Assembly: GCA_964568355.1 (NCBI GenBank)
Contig: CAZMRK010000333.1
Coordinates: 1-9,239 of the forward strand
DNA from: JAJPJX01 sp964568355
Lineage (GTDB): Bacteria; Acidobacteriota; Terriglobia; Bryobacterales; Bryobacteraceae
Direction: 5' to 3'
DNA length: 9,239 nt
A model generated the notes under the pieces. It was not told the origin of the DNA. It ran no database searches and was given only the letters and a program-made list of their open reading frames with translations. Shown piece after piece: positions 7,601 through 9,239 of the stretch. The position numbers and the translations under genes were made by a program. Position 1 is the stretch's first letter; each line of letters opens with the position of its first letter.

Positions 7601-7812
7601 GCGCCCTGCCCCTCGCGCTCGGCCACGGCGTGGGATCGGAGCTGCGCCGTCCGCTCGGCATCACCATCATCGGCGGTCTCATCGTGAGCCAGTTGCTCAC
7701 GCTCTACACGACTCCGGTGGTTTACCTTTATCTGGACCAGCTTCGCCTGTGGTGGACCCGGACCCACTCCGCAGGGCGCCGTCCGATCTCGCCAGTCGGA
7801 TCAGAGGCCTGA
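4699..7812 (+). CDS. mdtC: RND permease subunit (MdtC-like), intact
   Basis: Complete HAE-1 family RND transporter of 1037 residues, close to the usual 1025-1050. In E. coli its counterpart forms a mixed trimer with MdtB and uses the proton motive force to expel drugs from the inner membrane and periplasm. MdtC-type signatures include PLPQVDFPTI, PGASPETMASSVATPLER, ARDVQAAINAARGYLPANLP, MYLCGFSL and VAVFIPLLLMGGIVGRL. The TM4 aspartates are Asp401-Asp402 (GFVVDDAIVVIEN) and the TM10 lysines are 922-923 (GIVKKNAIMMIDFAL). The motif PKGFFPQQDNG follows TM7. The start lies 3 bases after the stop of the MdtB-like frame; no strong ribosome site is visible, which suggests translational coupling. 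If so, early termination 400 bases upstream could lower its expression. It keeps every feature that the preceding gene loses and could be the only working permease here. It lacks the Ser-rich insert of its partner. Substrates cannot be deduced. Confidence 0.93.
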   Translation: MNISKPFIHRPVATTLLTLAIGLAGAIAFQLLPVSPLPQVDFPTISVSAALPGASPETMASSVATPLERQFGRIAAVSEMTSASYLGTSSVTLQFDLNRNIEAAARDVQAAINAARGYLPANLPNNPTYRKVNPADSPIFMISLTSSVLDKGRMYDAASSIMAQKLSQIRGVGQVIVGGSALPSVRVELNPLALNKYGIGLEDVRSALYASNANTPKGHFTNQDRIWEIAANDQMFKASEYQPLIVAYRNGMAVRLADVAEVIDSVEDLRSAGYFNGQPTVMVIIWRQPGANIIDTVDRIRAALPQLQAAIPQSIKISISNDQTTTIRASVHDVERSLTISVILVILVVFVFLRNVRTTLIPSIAVPISLIGTFGVMYLCGFSLDNLSLMALTISTGFVVDDAIVVIENITRYLEQGMKPMAAALRGAQEIGFTVMSISISLVAVFIPLLLMGGIVGRLFREFAVTLSVAIGVSLAVSLSTTPMMCAHMLRQHTSHGWAYRTSERAFNWIVAFYGRTLARVLQHKAITLAVLIATIALNIYLFIRVPKGFFPQQDNGRLTGAIQADQDTSFHAMQRLLVRMVKVIQQDPAVLAVNGFTGGPGGGGSTINTARMFIALKPLDERKIPADQVIARLRPKLARVPGGTLYLQASQDIRVGGRSSSALYQFTLRGDNLQDLTTYGPRMLRELRSIPEITDVNTDQQNNGLQSVVKFDRVTASRFGISAQLIDNTLYDAFGQRQVSTMYTALNQYHVVMEANPQYWYDPQILSQIYVRSPRGQQVPLNAIATYAPSVAPLAVNHQGLFPAVTFSFNLAPGVALGDAVDAIEEASATVHLPPTIRTTFAGTAQAYRDSLGNEPLLIAAALATVYIVLGVLYESYIHPVTILSTLPSAGVGALLALMLTRTDLSIIAMIGIILLIGIVKKNAIMMIDFALVAERVEGKTSRDAIYEACLLRFRPILMTTMAALLGALPLALGHGVGSELRRPLGITIIGGLIVSQLLTLYTTPVVYLYLDQLRLWWTRTHSAGRRPISPVGSEA

Positions 7813-7835
7813 GCCGGGAACTCGATTCTGTTGCC

Positions 7836-8108
7836 ATGACCGTCTTCTCCAATCCGGCCGGCTCTCTCATCCTCGCTCTGGAAGGCAGCGTGAGCGCTGA
7901 AGCGCTGCCTGAAATCGATCGTGTGATCCGGGACAGCGAGCACAGCCGCCGGCGTGTGGTCCTCGACCTGGGAGAGGTTACCCTCATGGACCGCGTCACC
8001 GTGCGCTTCATCGCCGGGCTGTTGCAGCGTGGAATCGAAGTGGTCAACTGCCCGCTTTATCTGAAACATTGGATTTCCCGAGAAACGATTCATGAACCCG
8101 AGAAATAG
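7836..8108 (+). CDS. Small STAS-domain protein
   Basis: Ninety residues forming a single STAS-like (anti-anti-sigma factor type) fold, by pattern: strand LILALEGSVS (11-20), helix AEALPEIDRVI, strand RRRVVLDLGEVTLMD (38-52), helix RVTVRFIAGLLQRG, strand IEVVNCPLYL (67-76). STAS domains usually act in the cytoplasm as switch or binding modules. The loop that carries the phosphorylated serine in SpoIIAA (DSSG) reads Asp52-Arg-Val-Thr, so the classical phosphate switch looks absent. Similar small proteins with VNC near the end are common in Acidobacteria, from memory. The ATG at 7836 lies 23 bases after the permease stop and has only a poor ribosome site (GGGAA at 7816-7820 is too far). A GTG at 7749 would add 29 residues overlapping the permease gene, but these are Arg/Pro-rich and lie outside the domain, so I prefer 7836. 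Its last 17 bases overlap the next gene. A role in controlling the pump is only a guess from position. Confidence 0.7.
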   Translation: MTVFSNPAGSLILALEGSVSAEALPEIDRVIRDSEHSRRRVVLDLGEVTLMDRVTVRFIAGLLQRGIEVVNCPLYLKHWISRETIHEPEK

Positions 8109-9239
8109 TTTGCCGCCGGTCCATCAATCCGCTGCCCGCCGGCCCGGCATGTACCAGGCGCTGGCCCCCGTGGCGCTCCTGCTGCTGGGCAGCGCGTGCT
8201 CCGTCGGCCCCAAGTATCACCATCCCGACGCGCCCGTTCCCTCCGGTTATAAGGAGCCGCTGCCCGCCGGGTGGAAAGAAGCGCAGCCCAGCGACGGGCC
8301 CCTCCGCGGGAAATGGTGGGAGGTCTACAACGACCCGCAGCTTAATGAACTGGAAGAACAGGTGGCCGTTTCCAACCAGAACGTCCAGGTGGCGGAGGCG
8401 CAGTTCCGTCAGGCTCGGGCCGCTATCCAGGTTGCCCGCGCGAATCTGTACCCCACCATCGGCGTATCGCCCAACATCGCGGCGGTCCGCACACCCTCCA
8501 ATTTCGCCGGCGGCGGTCAGGTGGCATCCACGTCCGGCATCCGCGGCTCCTATAACCTGCCTTTCAGCTTGAGCTATGAGCCCGATATCTGGGGCAGCAT
8601 CCACCGCGCCATCGCCTCCAACACCGCTCTGGCGCAGGTCTCCGCCGCAGACCTGGCCAATGTCAAACTCCTTTTCCAGGCGGAGCTTGCCCTGAACTAT
8701 TTCCAGGTGCACGGTATCGACGGAGACCGGGAGCTGCTCACTGCCACGGTCGGTTCCTACCAGGAGTACCTGGATTTGACCCGCAACCGCTATGCATCCG
8801 GGGTTGCATCGCTGGCCGATGTCTCCCAGGCGGAAGCCCAGTTGGAAACGGTGCGGGCGCAACTGGTGGACACCGGTGTTCTCCGGGCCCAGTACGAGCA
8901 CGCCATCGCTATGCTCATAGGCAAACCACCGTCCGGCTTTTCGATCCCCTCGGCGCCCATTAAGATCACGCCGCCGCCCGTGCCGGTGACCGTGCCCTCC
9001 GCCCTGCTCGAACGCCGGCCGGATATCGCCGCCACGGAACGCCAGGTGGCCGCCGCCAACGAACAAATCGGCATCGCCCAGGCCGCCTACTATCCGACCC
9101 TTACGCTGAGCGCCGCGGGCGGCTCGGAGACGTCGCATTTCCTCCAATTCCTCACTTGGCCAAGCCGCTTCTGGTCGGTCGGACCGACTCTGGCTCAGAC
9201 CCTGTTTGAGGGCGGCCGCCGCCGCGGGCAGGTCAATGC
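8092..9239 (+). CDS. Outer membrane efflux factor, NodT/TolC family (3' partial)
   Basis: Outer membrane channel for the tripartite pump. The frame is open to the window edge: 382 codons are visible of about 470-500 expected, so roughly 100 residues are missing. Residues 20-35 form a hydrophobic signal segment, followed by Cys36 in LLLLGSAC then SVGPKYHHPDAPVP, the N-terminal lipoprotein signature of the NodT family; Gly at position -3 of the lipobox is slightly unusual. Next come KWWEVYNDPQLNELEEQV (about 74-91), the first helical hairpin, and the SYEPDIWG motif typical of the family. RYASGVASLADVSQAEAQL (about 234-252) and LLERRPDIAATERQVAAA (about 305-322) are strong family markers, then AAYYPTLTLSAAGG. 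ATG 8092 overlaps the STAS gene by 17 bases and has GAGAAA at 8080-8085. ATG 8149 (residue 20) is an alternative start giving a more normal signal peptide. E. coli mdtABC lacks such a gene and uses TolC, so this operon carries its own channel. Confidence 0.9.
   Translation, partial: MNPRNSLPPVHQSAARRPGMYQALAPVALLLLGSACSVGPKYHHPDAPVPSGYKEPLPAGWKEAQPSDGPLRGKWWEVYNDPQLNELEEQVAVSNQNVQVAEAQFRQARAAIQVARANLYPTIGVSPNIAAVRTPSNFAGGGQVASTSGIRGSYNLPFSLSYEPDIWGSIHRAIASNTALAQVSAADLANVKLLFQAELALNYFQVHGIDGDRELLTATVGSYQEYLDLTRNRYASGVASLADVSQAEAQLETVRAQLVDTGVLRAQYEHAIAMLIGKPPSGFSIPSAPIKITPPPVPVTVPSALLERRPDIAATERQVAAANEQIGIAQAAYYPTLTLSAAGGSETSHFLQFLTWPSRFWSVGPTLAQTLFEGGRRRGQVN

Noticed and set aside
8106..8120. 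Terminator between the STAS gene and the outer membrane factor
   Set aside because: The genes overlap and there is no stem followed by a T-run.
8044..9147. 367-codon open frame on the minus strand
   Set aside because: Opposite the outer membrane factor, whose + strand frame has clear family motifs; the minus frame has none.

Overview
The window holds one plus-strand operon for a tripartite RND multidrug efflux system of the MdtABC type. DNA is GC-rich and genes are packed with gaps of 3-23 bases or overlaps. Every confident gene lies on the + strand. Protein similarity to enterobacterial MdtA, MdtB and MdtC is clear, but the layout differs from Escherichia coli: a small STAS-domain gene and a dedicated NodT-family outer membrane factor follow the pump genes. 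That layout, the GC content and the style of the STAS protein suggest a soil-type Gram-negative bacterium, possibly Acidobacteriota. This assignment is an inference from memory of similar proteins and is not proven here.

Layout: 1-87 is a short leader with a perfect 6-bp inverted repeat, a GC-rich hairpin and a possible -10 box. 88-1365 is the periplasmic adaptor (mdtA-like). 1375-4695 is the first RND permease (mdtB-like), cut by an in-frame TGA at 4291-4293 with no shift of frame. The remaining 133 codons stay open and well conserved. 4699-7812 is an intact second RND permease (mdtC-like). 7836-8108 is a 90-residue STAS-domain protein. 8092-9239 is the outer membrane factor, which runs off the right edge. 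No terminator is visible and no gap exceeds 90 bases.

In E. coli, MdtB and MdtC are known to assemble as a mixed trimer (two B, one C) that couples proton entry to drug export, with MdtA linking it to an outer membrane channel. Here the same set is encoded together with its own channel. As read, the MdtB-like subunit would stop after TM9 and lose the TM10 lysine of the proton relay plus TM11 and TM12. The pump would then depend on the MdtC-like subunit alone, on readthrough of the TGA, or on two separately made pieces, unless the TGA is a sequencing error. The most interesting points are this TGA and the inverted repeat around it, a roughly 70-residue Ser/Ala/Gly-rich insert bounded by two cysteines in the docking region of the MdtB-like protein, and the STAS gene inside the pump operon. 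I see no clearly new system; the core is a known pump type with unusual details.
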